Below are positions 52,836-64,000 of a stretch of 64,000 nt of DNA, in pieces. How positions within the stretch are numbered: position 1 is the first letter of the stretch; every line of letters begins with the position of its first letter. Origin of the DNA: Coriolopsis trogii (Eukaryota; Basidiomycota; Agaricomycetes; Polyporales; Polyporaceae). The notes beneath the pieces are model-generated. The model saw nothing but the letters and a program-made list of their open reading frames with translations, did not search any database and was not told the origin of the DNA. A program made the translations under genes and the position numbers. The stretch is taken from NCBI GenBank assembly GCA_020543525.1, contig JAHYIO010000023.1:2046001-2110000 (forward strand), in the 5' to 3' direction.

Positions 52836-55333
52836 ATGGCCGGCTTTCTCTCCAAAACATGCCTTGCTCTCGCCGTCCTTCTCTGCGTGCTCGCTGCAGA
52901 CGACGTCCAACGACCTCATGAGCTCATCGTCCACAGACATCCAGACTCCAGTCAGTGCTCTCACCTCACCCTGCGGCAGATACAGCGCTTCAGGTCCTTG
53001 GCCGACGATGGCTACTACAACACCAGGCTTCTCGAATCCGGTGAGGAGAGGATCCAGTACATCGCCCGCGATGAACGCAAAGTTTGGGCTCGTGCAGAGT
53101 CTCTCTGCGGCGACACCCAAACCTGGGACTTCCATACTCTCGTCCACAGCAGCGCTCCTACTCTCTCCCACGCCGATCAAGTCGTCTTCCTTCAGGAGGA
53201 CCCTCTTCCCTTGGATATCGAACCCCTCATCACCTCGGGGGACTCTAGCAATCGGGTTGATTTAGTTTTCTTTGCAGACGGCTGTAAGTCCCACACGTTC
53301 TGAGTTCCGCCATTGTGCTTGCCGTGAGAGGACGGAGATGCATCGAGATGCACGCACACGTTGTAAGGCAATGTGTGCCGGGGGCGTGAATGTCAGTACT
53401 AGCCCTTCGCCATAACCATTCCGAGGGTCATATCGATTTCCCTATGCTGTTTGGTCTGGTGTAATCCTGATTGTCACATGCCACAGATACTTCCCAGGAG
53501 AAGGCAAAGTTCGTCGAAGATGCAAAGAGGCTTGCTGAGGACATCTCTGGAAACCAGACCTTCTACACCGTCAAGCCACTCTTGAACTTCTGGGCGGCCT
53601 TCACTCCCAGTAAAGAGGTATGTCCCCACTCCTCCGGTAGCATTGTTACATCATGTGAAGCCCACACGTACAGAGTGGCATAGGTGTCGGCGGACATCCC
53701 AAACAGTATGTCGCCATTGAATTCAGTGATTCCCTGGAAGCGCTGATGTACCATCTTGTAGCACGGCTTTTGGCTTGTATCGCGACGGTACAGAGCTGAG
53801 AGGCGTCTACTACAGTAAACCTGAAGTTGCCCGCACTGCATGCTTCTCGCTTGGCGATCAATGCGATTTTCCTATCCTCATGGGTGCGTCGATCAATACT
53901 TCTTCTCCTTCGTTTCTCTGAGCGATGATACCTATAGGGAATGATCCCCTCTACGGGGGTAAGTCATGAAGAAATAGCTACTAAGGCATTCACCCTGACT
54001 AGAATATGTCCCAGGCTTGGGTGGCGAATTCACGTGAGCAGCCGTTAGGGTTGGCTGTCACTGTCAACTCACGCCGTTGGCTTAGAGTGATCACGCCTTC
54101 GCTGGCAAACGGTCCATTGGTCCTCAGGTACGATTGTCAGCTTCCTTCACAATTCCTCGCATATGCAATGTAGCAACGTAGACGCTGACAACAATCTCAG
54201 ACATGAACTAGGACACTCTATCATCGAGGTCGGTGAAGAATATGACGGTGGATGGGGGTATTTCGGAGTGAATGCCGCCCATAATGAAAGCATCGAGACT
54301 CTCCCATGGGCGCACTGGCTCACGGAGACGCCCCACAACCACCACTCTCACGACGATCACGCCCTACTGCCGAAAGCCTCTTTGCAGAAACCAAAGACCG
54401 CACGTGTGGAGCGCTCCGTAATGCCCCTCCAAGACTATGCATGGACTATGCTGAACACATCCTCATCCTGGTCCACATCGTTCAACTCGTCCGGGACGTA
54501 CGCCTGGCACCTCGTCCGGTTCTCGCTCTCCGGGATTCCTGAGAAGGGGGACCTGCTAGTCGAGCTCGATGGAAAGGACCTGAACTGGGTACCGCGTAAA
54601 GACATCGGCGTCGACCGCTGGCACTACGACATCAAGATCAACAAGACGTTGGAAGGCGGGGAGCACAAAGTCAACTTCACGCTCAAGAACAAGGATAGGG
54701 AAGGCGAGGCACAGCTGTGTAGCGTGGAAGTTTTGGAATTTGGCGATGAGAGCGAGTACGTCTACGGCTCGACTCCTCTCCTCTCTATCACGAATTGACT
54801 GCCGTCATGTAGATTCGTGTCAACCCCGGGACATTATAGTTTGTACCCCACGTAGGTCTCCTAGTCTTGCTGAAGACTCGGTGAGTTGATGTGCGTGCAG
54901 ATTCTCGGACAAGAACGAAACGACCTACCGCCCGACGAACGAAGACTGCCTCATGCGCATCGTTACGACCCCCAATTTCTGCAAAGCCTGCACCGAAGGA
55001 CTCTGGTACGCCCTTCTCCGGCGTGTGACGCTTGTCGATGACTTGGTCGTCGGCTGCTCTTCGTCCGGCGAGCGTACACTCGATCTGCGCCTCGTTCCTC
55101 TCGCGCACCTGCGCGACAAGCCCGTCGATGTGGAGGAGAGCTACGAGATCACCTGGTCGAAGGATGGCCTGGAGGTCGAGGAGTGGAAGAACCTCACCAG
55201 TGTCCACAGTGCGGGCGGTGCACTTGGAAGTTACGTCGCGAAGGTCAAGTATTGGACAGAGGAGGTAAGGGTGGACAAGGAGGGGTTATCTGAGTCTGTC
55301 GTGGCGTATGTCGCTACCACGCGATGCGCGTGA
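52836..55333 (+). CDS. Secreted M64-family metallopeptidase
   Basis: Zinc metallopeptidase of MEROPS family M64 (named for a bacterial IgA peptidase). Ten exons (52836-53283, 53487-53617, 53674-53705, 53762-53883, 53938-53958, 54003-54033, 54086-54127, 54201-54755, 54813-54851, 54901-55333) give 617 codons. A signal peptide is clear (MAGFLSKTCLALAVLLCVLA), so I take the ATG at 52836 rather than one 51 bp upstream. The N-terminal domain is followed by NRVDLVFFADGYTSQEKAKF, the conserved block that opens the peptidase. The zinc motif is RHELGHSIIEVGEEYDGG (HExxH with the family's later E/Y residues). SGIGVGGHPKHTAFGLYRDG and PLYGEYVPGLGGEFTV are also typical. The C-terminal region ends with a conserved Cys-containing part (NFCKACTEGLWYALLRRVTL). 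Exon 5 is 21 nt. It probably digests proteins outside the cell; natural substrate unknown. Confidence 0.93.
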
Positions 55334-55968
55334 ACTACCCCTCTGGGTATGTACGAACACGTGTGTAGCTCGGGAGAAACAACGACCAAAGCATGAAGTT
55401 CGCGTCATACAAGTCAAGTGATGTGGAAAGTTGGACGACTCGATATCCCATATATCCCACGGGTTGGACGTTTCACTGGGACCAAAGTGCGGCTGGCCGC
55501 TGACATAGAAGACTTCCTTCAATCATCACCATAATCAAGCTCCGGCAAATCCGACAGACTTGACGACTTCGTCATCTACATACGTACAGTAAGTATGTGA
55601 AGTTGTAGGGTTTGAGGCACAGTGATGAATTGTCCTGTGTTCAGCAAATTAGCGACATCAACATCACTGCCACAATTTCAGGCTAGACCAACACGGTAAG
55701 TTCTACCCTTGCTCCCACCCCCGCTCCATTACACCATATCCCGAAGTCGGCGACTGCTAAGCGCTTGACTCCTAATTTCCGGCCTCGTCTTAGAACCTTG
55801 AACCTACCACCACCGCACTCTCAAGGATGAGATTCTCAGTCAGCATGTGGCGTTTGCTGCGCCGCGATTCTGACGGGTAGGTATAAATGTCCTTTGTGGT
55901 GCGACTCATGTACTTTCTCACTTCAGTGCCACAAGCTGTGCTTAGCCATCACCGACATCCCTAGAAGG
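55334..55968. other. Intergenic, esterase upstream region
   Basis: About 635 bp with no gene. It should hold the M64 terminator and the esterase promoter. GTATAAATG at 55880-55888, about 80 bp before the esterase ATG, is a plausible TATA box. A minus-strand open frame at 55286-55522 has no motif. Confidence 0.5.
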
Positions 55969-58484
55969 ATGATCTCTCGAGCTCGTCAACTGGCAGTCCT
56001 GGCATTCGTCCTCGGAGACGCTGTAGCGTCGTCGGTCCACGAGCGCACCTCGCCTATCGTCAAACTTGATAGGGCTACCTTCGTCGGCGCAAAAGACAAC
56101 CTCACGGACAGCTTCTTAGGGATTCCTTTTGCGAAGCCCCCGTGAGTTCATCCTCCGCATTTCCTTTGCCAGACTTCGTCATTAACAGGCGTCATGATCT
56201 CATCAGAGTCGGAGAGCTCAGATTCAATTTGCCCGTCGCGAACGATCCTTATACAGGAACGCACAACGCGACCTCCTTTGGGTTCACATGTCTCCAGCAA
56301 AGTAGCTCCACACCGCCCGGAGTGATCCTACTTGATCCCGCTGCGCTTGAGTACGGAGCTTCGACCGCCATGTTCGCGCCGACGACGGCCCAGTCCGAGG
56401 ATTGTACGTTGTCTCCGCAGGACTGCTACGCTAATCTTACATTCACCTCCGTACAGGCTTGACTGTCAATATCGTCGCTCCTTCGGGTACAAAGCCCAAG
56501 GCGAAACTTCCAGTCGTGCTTGTGAGTGTTCCTTGTCCTATAACTCGTTCCGGTGGATCAACATGAATATCGCTGAGAACGGCGCACACGTCTAGTGGAT
56601 CTATGGAGGTTCGTTGCGAGTTGATTTTGCAAGTAACGATAAGTTAACGTGCACATTAAGGCGCGTTCGAGAACGGAGGCTCCAGTGGGTAAGTGCTATT
56701 GCCAATGAAGCGCCAAGGTGCCCCGGGCCAATGAAGCATATATTCTGCCAGGTACGATGGAACGATCATCGTGAAGCGGTCCATTGAGGTTGGGAACCCT
56801 ATCATCTACGTGAGCTTCAACTACCGGTGAGTGGCGGATGTTTCGGCAATGTGTGTGACACTGATCCACAATTCACAAAAGGCTTTCTGGTAGGTGCAGC
56901 GCTGTCTCGACATCACAAGATGTATTGCTAAACGCTGCAAAGCGCTCGGGTTTATCGGTGGAAGGGAAGTGCTCGCCGCAGGACTTACCAACCTTGGCTT
57001 GCGGGACCGTGAGTGCGGTTCCGGGTGTATGAACACTGTTGAGATTCGTTGACACAAACTCGTAGAGCGACTTGCCCTTCAGTGGGTGCACAAGTACATC
57101 TCCGCGTTCGGTGGTGATCCCTCAAAGGTGACAATGTAGGCTTTTCAACTTTGACCTGTATCACTCTTCAACTCACTGAAGGCCCCTCCCTGCACATTTC
57201 TTGTGGCTAGTTGGGGCGAGAGCGCAGGTGCAACATCTGTCGCGATGCACATGATCACGAATGGTGGCGATAGTGAGGGTCTTTTCCGGGGTGCGTTCAT
57301 GCAGTCGGGAGCCCCAACGCCCACGGGAGATGTTGTCAACGCCCAGCCGTACTTCGACCAGCTGGTTATCGACGCTGGTTGTTCCGACGTCAAGGATGCA
57401 ATACAGTGCTTAAGAGGTGTCTCGGCAGAGACGATCCAAGCGGCCATGAACAAATCGCCCAACGCATTCTCTTTCCAGGTCAGTGACCATGATCTGTTTT
57501 CATAAATTCTTCACCGAGCTTTGTTACATAGTCTGTGCGGCTTGCCTACCAGCCTTTTGCTGACGGACCGAACGGCTTTCTCCCTGACCTCCCCCAGAAA
57601 CTCGTTCTTAAGGGGAGCGTTGCAAACATTTCCTTCATCACGGGCGTAAGTCATCTGTATAGCCTGACGATCACCTGAGTAACATATCTGCAGAATTGCG
57701 ACGACGAAGGGACCAACTTCTCGCTATCTAACACTAACATCACGTGTGTCCCGAGTGGTCTATACGGGTTCGACGCGGGCTAATCTATGTTACAGTACGG
57801 ACAGCGAAATTCGTGAGTATGTCGCGAGCAACTACATGCCGGGCATCAGCCTCAGGGACGAAAAACTGGACAAACTTCTCGAGCTCTATCCCGCTGATCC
57901 TGCGGCGGGATCACCTTTTGACACGGGCGATGCGAACGCCATCACCCCACAATTCAAGCGCCTTGCCGCTATCCAGGGGGACCTCTTTTTCCAAGCCCCG
58001 AGGCGGCTTCTCCTCGATCATACGTCTACGAAGCAAGATACCTATGCTTACCGTAAGTCGAGTTGCTCAGGATCATGGACTCCATGTCTCGTTACCGACT
58101 CTCGATCCCTAGTAAGCAAGCGGTATAAGACACTTCCGGACCTCGGTTCCGTACGTCCTGCGTTGGTTCCCTTCCATTGTGCTATCCACTTCTTGACACT
58201 TCGACGCTTTATACCAGGCGCATGCCCATGACCTCTTCAATGTCTTCGGCCCTGGAGATATGACGGACTACTTGATCAACTTCGTAGCTAACCTCGATCC
58301 CAACGGCAAGACAGGCATTCATTGGCCAAAGTATTCGCGAGCGACACGCCACTTGCTGACCTTTCTTGATGGCGAAACCTCATTGACGATCACTGAAGAC
58401 GACTATCGAGCGGCGGGGATGACATTGCTTCAGAAGCTCAACTTGAAGTACCCCGTGGTCACCATTCCAAGGTTCAAGCCATGA
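55969..58484 (+). CDS. Secreted type-B carboxylesterase/lipase
   Basis: Alpha/beta-hydrolase that cleaves carboxylic esters, of the type-B carboxylesterase / fungal lipase family. Fifteen exons (55969-56141, 56207-56403, 56457-56521, 56596-56608, 56662-56689, 56752-56826, 56882-56889, 56943-57008, 57066-57135, 57211-57478, 57532-57645, 57694-57743, 57796-58052, 58113-58150, 58218-58484) give 562 codons. The signal peptide is MISRARQLAVLAFVLGDAVA. Conserved blocks: FLGIPFAKPPVGELRF, then WIYGGAFENGGSSGYDG (oxyanion hole), YVSFNYRLSALGFIGG, LALQWVHKYISAFGGDPSKV, IWGESAG (nucleophile Ser), NCDDEGTNFS (acid Glu) and AHAHDLFNVFG (catalytic His). Exons 4 and 7 are only 13 and 8 nt, yet they complete conserved blocks. 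An intact enzyme is expected. Confidence 0.94.
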
Positions 58485-59027
58485 GAGGGAGGTTCAAGGA
58501 CTCGGATAGATGAGTAGAACCAATGATAAATGCCAGTGCTGGATGAGTGGTAATCGGTCGCGGAGAGTCGCGTAGTACGGTCAAATTGACACCAACTCGG
58601 TATAGACACCGAATGCGTGTGTGAGACGATGCATACATGTTGGTCTCCTGCCAGGCTCGGACGTCTCTGTCGATGGCTTGTCCGACAAGAGCCGGCGTCT
58701 CAAGGCCCGAAGCGCCTGTTACCCAGGTCGTGATCACCACATGTTCGGAATTCCAAGTGGTCCAACTTCTGCGCAGTCCGTATTTCATCATCGGCCTCTA
58801 GAGCACCGAGCCGCTGCCCCAGGCCACAGCCAGCTGTTCAAAATAGCCAGACAGCCCTCAACTGTTGACTCATATACGGATATCATGTCCTCAGACTCCG
58901 CCGAAGCACTCAGACCCATCGGTCATCTCACTTGAATCCTCTACACACCCGTACTCCCCTACTGAGCAGGTATCATGACCTCCTCATTGACAGTTAGTTC
59001 GCCCTTCCTGCTGCATCCGCAGTGTGA
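58485..59027. other. Intergenic, and doubtful first exon
   Basis: About 540 bp. An open plus-strand stretch ending ISLESSTHPYSPTEQ at 58968 is followed by GTATCA and, after the AG at 59047-59048, would join in frame with DGSGSQDC of the next gene. It lacks an ATG of its own in that frame, so it is not included in the gene model. Confidence 0.4.
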
Positions 59028-62000
59028 ATGCTCACCATTGGTCTTCAGGATGGATCAGGCTCCCAAGACTGCAACGTGAATGCGAGCGACTTACTCTCTC
59101 ACGATCCGACTGGCGTTCCACTTCCTATCCTCCGACGCTCCTCACCTGCTGGAAGAACATCGGACATGTCGACTGTGCTGCCCACACCGTCTGAGGATAC
59201 GGACAAGCTCTCACACACCTCAGCACTCATAGATAACGCCGAAGCCCAGTCACTCAGGTCGGAGAAATCACGTAGCGTCAGGATCGTCAATAAAAGTGGT
59301 ACGTGTGCCAACGGGGAATCCACGTGAAGTCCTTGAAAGCTTGACAACAGTTCTCAACGCGCCAGGCGATCTCTTGAATAGCCTCCAAACCAATGTTGCG
59401 CAAGTGCAGAGCTATGCCTCTCCGCTGCAAGCCGTCATGGATTTTGAGCCAATGCAAGCAGTCAAGCATAGTATCGCTGTACTAGTCGACGGTCTTCCTG
59501 CGCTTATCAAAGTGCTGGAAGAGGTCTCGAAGATCCACCCATTTATCAGCGGTACGCTCGCTCGTCCTTTCAGACCCGACACTCCTGACACGGTCCATCG
59601 CAGTCGCCGTCAGTGCCTTCCGGATTGCAATCGAATTAGACCTGAAGCGTAGGGATAATGACAAGAAGATCTCCCTGCTCTTCGTTGAAATGAGGGACAT
59701 GATGTCGTCCTTGGCGCTGTAAGTACACCCGTCTCGGTGTGCGGCCTGTAACGTAGTTGACTCACATATTGCTGACTACGACAGGTTACAGAGTATCGAC
59801 AGAGACAAGTGCGCCGGCGAGGACAAACGCACGGTGCAAGGCCGCATGCAAGGCTTAATCGACAAGACGGTTGAAGATATCACACACTGCGCCAACGCCT
59901 GCAACACATACTCCAAACAGAAGATTTGGACGAAGGTGGTCAAATGCTCTTCGTGGGACTCGCAGCTCCAAGGATATGCAAAGACGTTCAAGACACGATG
60001 CAAGGAGTTCCAATTGGCGTTGTCATTATATATCGGACAAGGCGTCAATATGGTCAATGACAAATTGGACGATATCGAGGATCAGTGAGTCTTTCCGAAT
60101 TTCCACCTGACTTTGTCGTGATAACATGCCTCCTCGTAGAATGAGGCGCCTCCTCGACTTCTTCCACGCGTGCATGTCTCCTGAGGAGCTCACGCTTCAA
60201 GCACAACTTACCAAACTTGGAGGTCCTGAGGTGGTCCTCAAGGACCATCAGAAGCTCAGGGCCTTCTTCGACTACAAGGGCGCCACTGAGGGGCTGGTCA
60301 CTCGCCCAGCGGAGCGTCGCTTCGGAATACATACTTCAACAGAAACCGAGTTCAGGGACCTGCAGAAAGAACTCGAGATGGACATTAACGTCGCCGTGCG
60401 CGACAACTTGAAGCAGTTTGAGGCGAAGTTCGAGATGCAGCGCCGCGAGCTTCAGGAGCTCCGTCGCACGATGACTAGCGAGAGCGATCGAGTGATCAGG
60501 TCCTTCAGCTCCGGGCCTCATGAACGAATCGACGATCCGGTCAGTAATCCTCTAACTTAGCATGCACGATATCGCTTCATGCTGAGTGTGTCTTATGCTA
60601 CAGGACATCCGTAAAGTTTGGGGAGACATGGTGAGTGTTGTGAAGCCCGAGCATATCCGCGGCTGACCATCTGGTCAGCGATGGCGGGGCAACGTCAAAG
60701 CAAGACATTTTGTATTGGCGCTGCGAGACTATTTCCGCGATGAGCTCGACCACCTGAAGCGAACTTCTGGGACTACCCCTGTCGCCCCGACGAGAAGCAT
60801 GCTACGTGAGTCGGACGAATGGGCCCTCGAATACATCAGCGTGACGAGGCTGCAACCCATCATCGAGGCGTTCGATGATGACGCATCGGGGTTCATTACC
60901 ATCGCTGAGGTCAATGCGTTTACGAAGGGTCGGCCAAGCGATTGGAGGTAAGCTCTGATGCAAGCTTGATGCTGTACCAGCCGACAATGCTCCACTAACG
61001 TTCGTGCCTTGACTAGCTTGCTACATTGGCTCGCGTATTGGGCGACAGGCTTTCAGATGGTCATGAGCACCTACTGCCAGAAGATCGACCACATCCTCTC
61101 CAAGATGTTTTCTCTCCGGGAACACGTCTTGCCTGTCAACCGTGCCGAAATCGCAAAGTACCTATACGCCAGATGGTCGCCGACTACAGAGCTTACCGCA
61201 GGTTTTCGCCGGGTGCCTGCAGATGACGTCCTGTTGTCCAAATTCCAAGCGCACATCGAGGGAGAGGAGACGCGACTTCGGGAGAATTTGGAGAGGTTTG
61301 ACTATGACATTGATGCGCAGGACTCATTGGATCTGATCACGGGTCCGGGACGGATCGAGAAAGTATGTATCGACGTCTTCCTATTACTGTGGCTACTACC
61401 TGACCCTTGAGACAATGACAGTACGTGTTCCCGCTCCTCTACTTAATCTTGCAACGTCACTACGAGGTTATGCGTCTTGGGAGGCAACACGTTCTTGACA
61501 CGGACGAGCTTTTAGACGCAGGCAACACCCTGCTTTGGATATATATCACGGTCAACGATCGTTATCTCGGCCTCTGCAGTAAGTCGTCATCGTGTCGCAT
61601 AAATGCACGTTGAGAGACTGAAAGATGACGATTGTTGTGAAAGACCTGTTCAAGCAACAGAAACTCGATCCGGACTATCATTTCAAGACCTTCGGCTTCG
61701 AGATGGTTTAGTCACTCGAGTAGTCACATTGTTTCTTCTTTAGCTGATCTTGATATGCGCTAGTTTCAGCATTGGCATAAAAGCGAAGAGTTCTGGTCCA
61801 TCGAGCGCATGAAGAAGGCGGTATACGTTCCATATGTATATGACGACAGCTTGGAGAAACAAGACATCGATTCGAACATCCTCGTACATCCCATCGTGAA
61901 CATAGAGAAATTGCGACCTTCAGGTGAATTCGTGGAGACCGAGCAAGATGCCTGTGCCGAACCCGCACTTCGTGCACTGTGAGTAGCAGGTTTATATCTA

Positions 62001-63658
62001 CTCATACATGAAGGTTGTACCTGATTTCTGCTAATTCGCAGGCTAGGACACTGGTCCGGATACGCCGGTGACGCAGAATGCTTCCCCTTCCAAGCCATGA
62101 TCTCAATGGACTTCCACGTCTCTACGGAAAACCCGAAACAAGTGACATGTACAGGATACGTCCCCGCCGGAGTGACCTGGACGATGACAGGAGAGTACGA
62201 ACTCGGGGGAGACGGGAAGGTCACGTACATCTTCCAGAGGGTCTACAAGTCCCTATTCCCCATTCAGTACTACAGAAGCGAACTCGTGGACGAGCAGACG
62301 CTCACAGGTTCATACGGGCTCAGCTTGGACGACATGCCCTCACAAATATGGTTCAAGCGCACCCCGTGCGAGCTGATGTGCTTCCGACCGCTGCCCAAAG
62401 AGCTGGATGAGAACAAGGCACGAGCGCGGTGGACCTTCGCGTGCTCTGCAGTCAGAGACGAAGTACGCCGCACGCACTTCCGATGGTCATGGTTCTATGC
62501 GCGCTGGGAGGTTGCGCACCGCTTCATTGCAATTCTTTCGCGCCGTAGTCAGATGCTGAGCGCAGAAGAGCGCCAGACTTTGTCCCAGTGCCAGCGCCGC
62601 ATGACGCCGTGGGAGGCGCGCTTCTATGGGGTGGTATGGGAGCTTCAATTGCGGATGGTCTTGGAACACATGTAAGCCCTCCTTTCTCGCATTCTCCATC
62701 TCACTCTTGTCCTAAACTACTCGTTGTATAGCGGTATATCCTGTGATGTATGCGAGGCCTCGATAGAGGGCGCGCGCATCATATGTCTCGACTGCGGGAT
62801 ACGAACCACCATCGATATCTGCGACAAACCAGAATGCTACGGGGGCGAAGTGACACTTAAGGCTCGCGACGATCTCACCGCGCCACACCTCCCTTCGCAC
62901 AACATAGTCAAGGTCCGCACGTTCGTCCACCAAGAGCGCGAGCTGGGGATGCTTAATCGCAACGGGGCTACCGCGTTGAAGCGAGCTCGCAGCATATTCA
63001 CCTCCACCTCTCAAGGCCCTCTGGATATGGAGAAAACAGAGAAAGGCGCGAGAGACTCTCTCCTGTGTGCGAGGAAGCGCTGCGGGCAGCGCGTGGAACA
63101 GCCTTGCTGGTATTGTATTGAGTGTGAGGGTGCGTCTGGACTGTTTGGATGCTTGGAGCAGCAACCCGTCCCAAAGTTCACTGATCTCGGATTTGCGTAG
63201 ATGAGGTCTTCATCTGCGCCGAGTGCGATGCCAAGTTCGGAGGGATTTCTCTTGGTACACACCAACCGACACACACTCTTGTCAGATGCCAACCGCTCGA
63301 ATCACGCACGAGCCCAGAAGCCGAACGAGCAGCCGCTCTGGACAAAAGGATCAGCACTCTCGAGGGGAGTCTCCAAGAGCACCAGCACCGGATGGAGCAG
63401 AGATTCCTGACGTCTGATGCGAAAGTCGACGTCGTCAGGACTGGCCTCTCGGGGAAGATGGAGCGGATCGAGGACAGGTTGCAGCGGATAGAGGATATGC
63501 TTTCCCTCCTGGGACGGAGCATCCTCGAGCCAGAGCTCGAAGGCGAGCCCAGCGTGAGACGACTGGCTCATGTGCGACAAGGGACTTGGCCATTTGGGAA
63601 GCCAGGCGCGGAAAAGGGTCAAGGAGAGAGTGATCCTCAGCACAGGTGCGATAATTGA
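59028..63658 (+). CDS. Helical-domain, EF-hand, ZZ-finger protein
   Basis: Fourteen exons (59028-59298, 59351-59551, 59604-59718, 59785-60084, 60140-60539, 60604-60630, 60679-60947, 61017-61362, 61422-61578, 61644-61705, 61764-61978, 62042-62671, 62732-63129, 63201-63658) give 1282 codons. After a Ser/Thr/Pro-rich start, residues ~90-300 form a helical domain (VDGLPALIKVLEEVSKIHPF; RRDNDKKISLLFVEMRDMMS; THCANACNTYSKQKIW) that resembles the MLKL/HeLo-like N-terminal domain of many Agaricomycete proteins. A coiled coil follows (FEAKFEMQRRELQELRRTM), then an EF-hand (FDDDASGFITIAEVNAF) and a large alpha/beta region. Near residue 1000 and on, Cys pairs (ISCDVCEASIEGARIICLDC; CWYCIECE; VFICAECDAKFGG) form a ZZ-type zinc finger. 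A coiled-coil tail ends it. It suggests a calcium-responsive adaptor. Function unknown. The true start may lie upstream. Confidence 0.85.
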
Positions 63659-64000
63659 GAGGTACCGTGCGTGATGTACTGTACACTGGGACTACTACAA
63701 GTATGTATGTACTATGCGTTTGTGCGTTTGTGCTGTCGACTCCGAGGATGCCAGCTCCCCCGCACACATCTCGACGCTTGTAGCCTACATCCGAAAGATC
63801 AAGTGGGCCCACCCTTGGTCGCGGGTGCACTGTCTCCGTCCGTCGTATCCCTTTGGCCACACGAGCACCTCGATGTCTCTCCAGGCCACCTTCCCGGGCC
63901 CAACAGCCGGAGGCATCCGCATTGACATCAACTCGCAGGTGGGCCAATGGGAGACGCAGTTGATCCAATCTCTGCGCACACTGCTCGCGACAGCGCCGTT
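63659..64000. other. Right edge, possible start of another gene
   Basis: The last 340 bp have open frames on both strands. On the plus strand, about 63880-64000 reads PTAGGIRIDINSQVGQWETQ and could be an exon continuing outside the window. Evidence is too weak for a gene call. Confidence 0.3.

Noticed and set aside
58885..58935. ATG at 58885 as start of the EF-hand/ZZ gene
   Set aside because: Its frame ends at a TGA after 16 codons with no good donor before it; the frame that would join the next exon lacks an ATG.

Overview
The window looks like genomic DNA of a filamentous basidiomycete, most likely an Agaricomycete. Genes are split by many 50-60 bp GT-AG introns. The transposable elements (chromodomain Ty3/Gypsy, PIF/Harbinger with a second gene, Tc1/mariner, Helitron, hAT) are the usual ones of these fungi. 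The gene set on the right (SepH/Cdc7-type kinase, Vip1-like RRM protein, secreted M64 peptidase, type-B carboxylesterase, and a large helical/EF-hand/ZZ-finger protein) fits the same group. The species cannot be named from the sequence.

The window has two halves. From 1 to about 41.9 kb it is a repeat island with no clearly intact host gene. It starts with a broken elongation-factor-2 fragment and gene remnants (1-3.3 kb). Then come a solo LTR (4.6-5.0), a MITE (5.3-5.9), a decayed DDE transposon (6.2-7.75), inverted-repeat and hAT-like debris (8.1-10.2), a Helitron helicase remnant (10.6-11.6), a nearly intact Tc1/mariner (11.9-13.6), gene remnants (13.6-15.8), a short tandem array (16.1-16.4) and a two-gene PIF/Harbinger element (16.7-19.9). 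The centre is a nested LTR stack: Gypsy-2 (20.69-34.48) carries Gypsy-1 inside its 5' LTR (20.87-25.94), a solo LTR of Gypsy-3 inside gag (27.23-27.87) and a Tc1-type MITE inside pol (29.37-29.83). A hAT transposase remnant, another solo LTR, a second Tc1-like element and an internally deleted Gypsy-3 (39.16-40.74) follow. A TA-flanked MITE (40.97-41.87) closes the island. Target-site duplications can be read for most of these elements.

From about 42.3 kb to the end the DNA is gene-dense and clean. Six multi-exon genes can be spliced by hand into continuous frames: sepH/cdc7 kinase (18 exons, 1271 codons), a 685-codon protein ending in a CAAX box, a vip1-like RRM protein on the minus strand, a secreted M64 metallopeptidase starting 194 bp away on the plus strand, a secreted carboxylesterase with 8- and 13-nt microexons, and a 1282-codon helical-domain/EF-hand/ZZ protein. 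The kinase is a septation/mitotic-exit regulator. The peptidase and esterase are neighbouring secreted hydrolases. No single pathway ties the six together.

Across the repeat island most stop codons that break element genes can be explained by C-to-T or G-to-A change (CGA to TGA, CAG or CAA to stop, TGG to stop). The two Gypsy-1 LTRs differ almost only by transitions, mostly at CpG. This points to methylation-linked or RIP-like mutation aimed at repeats.
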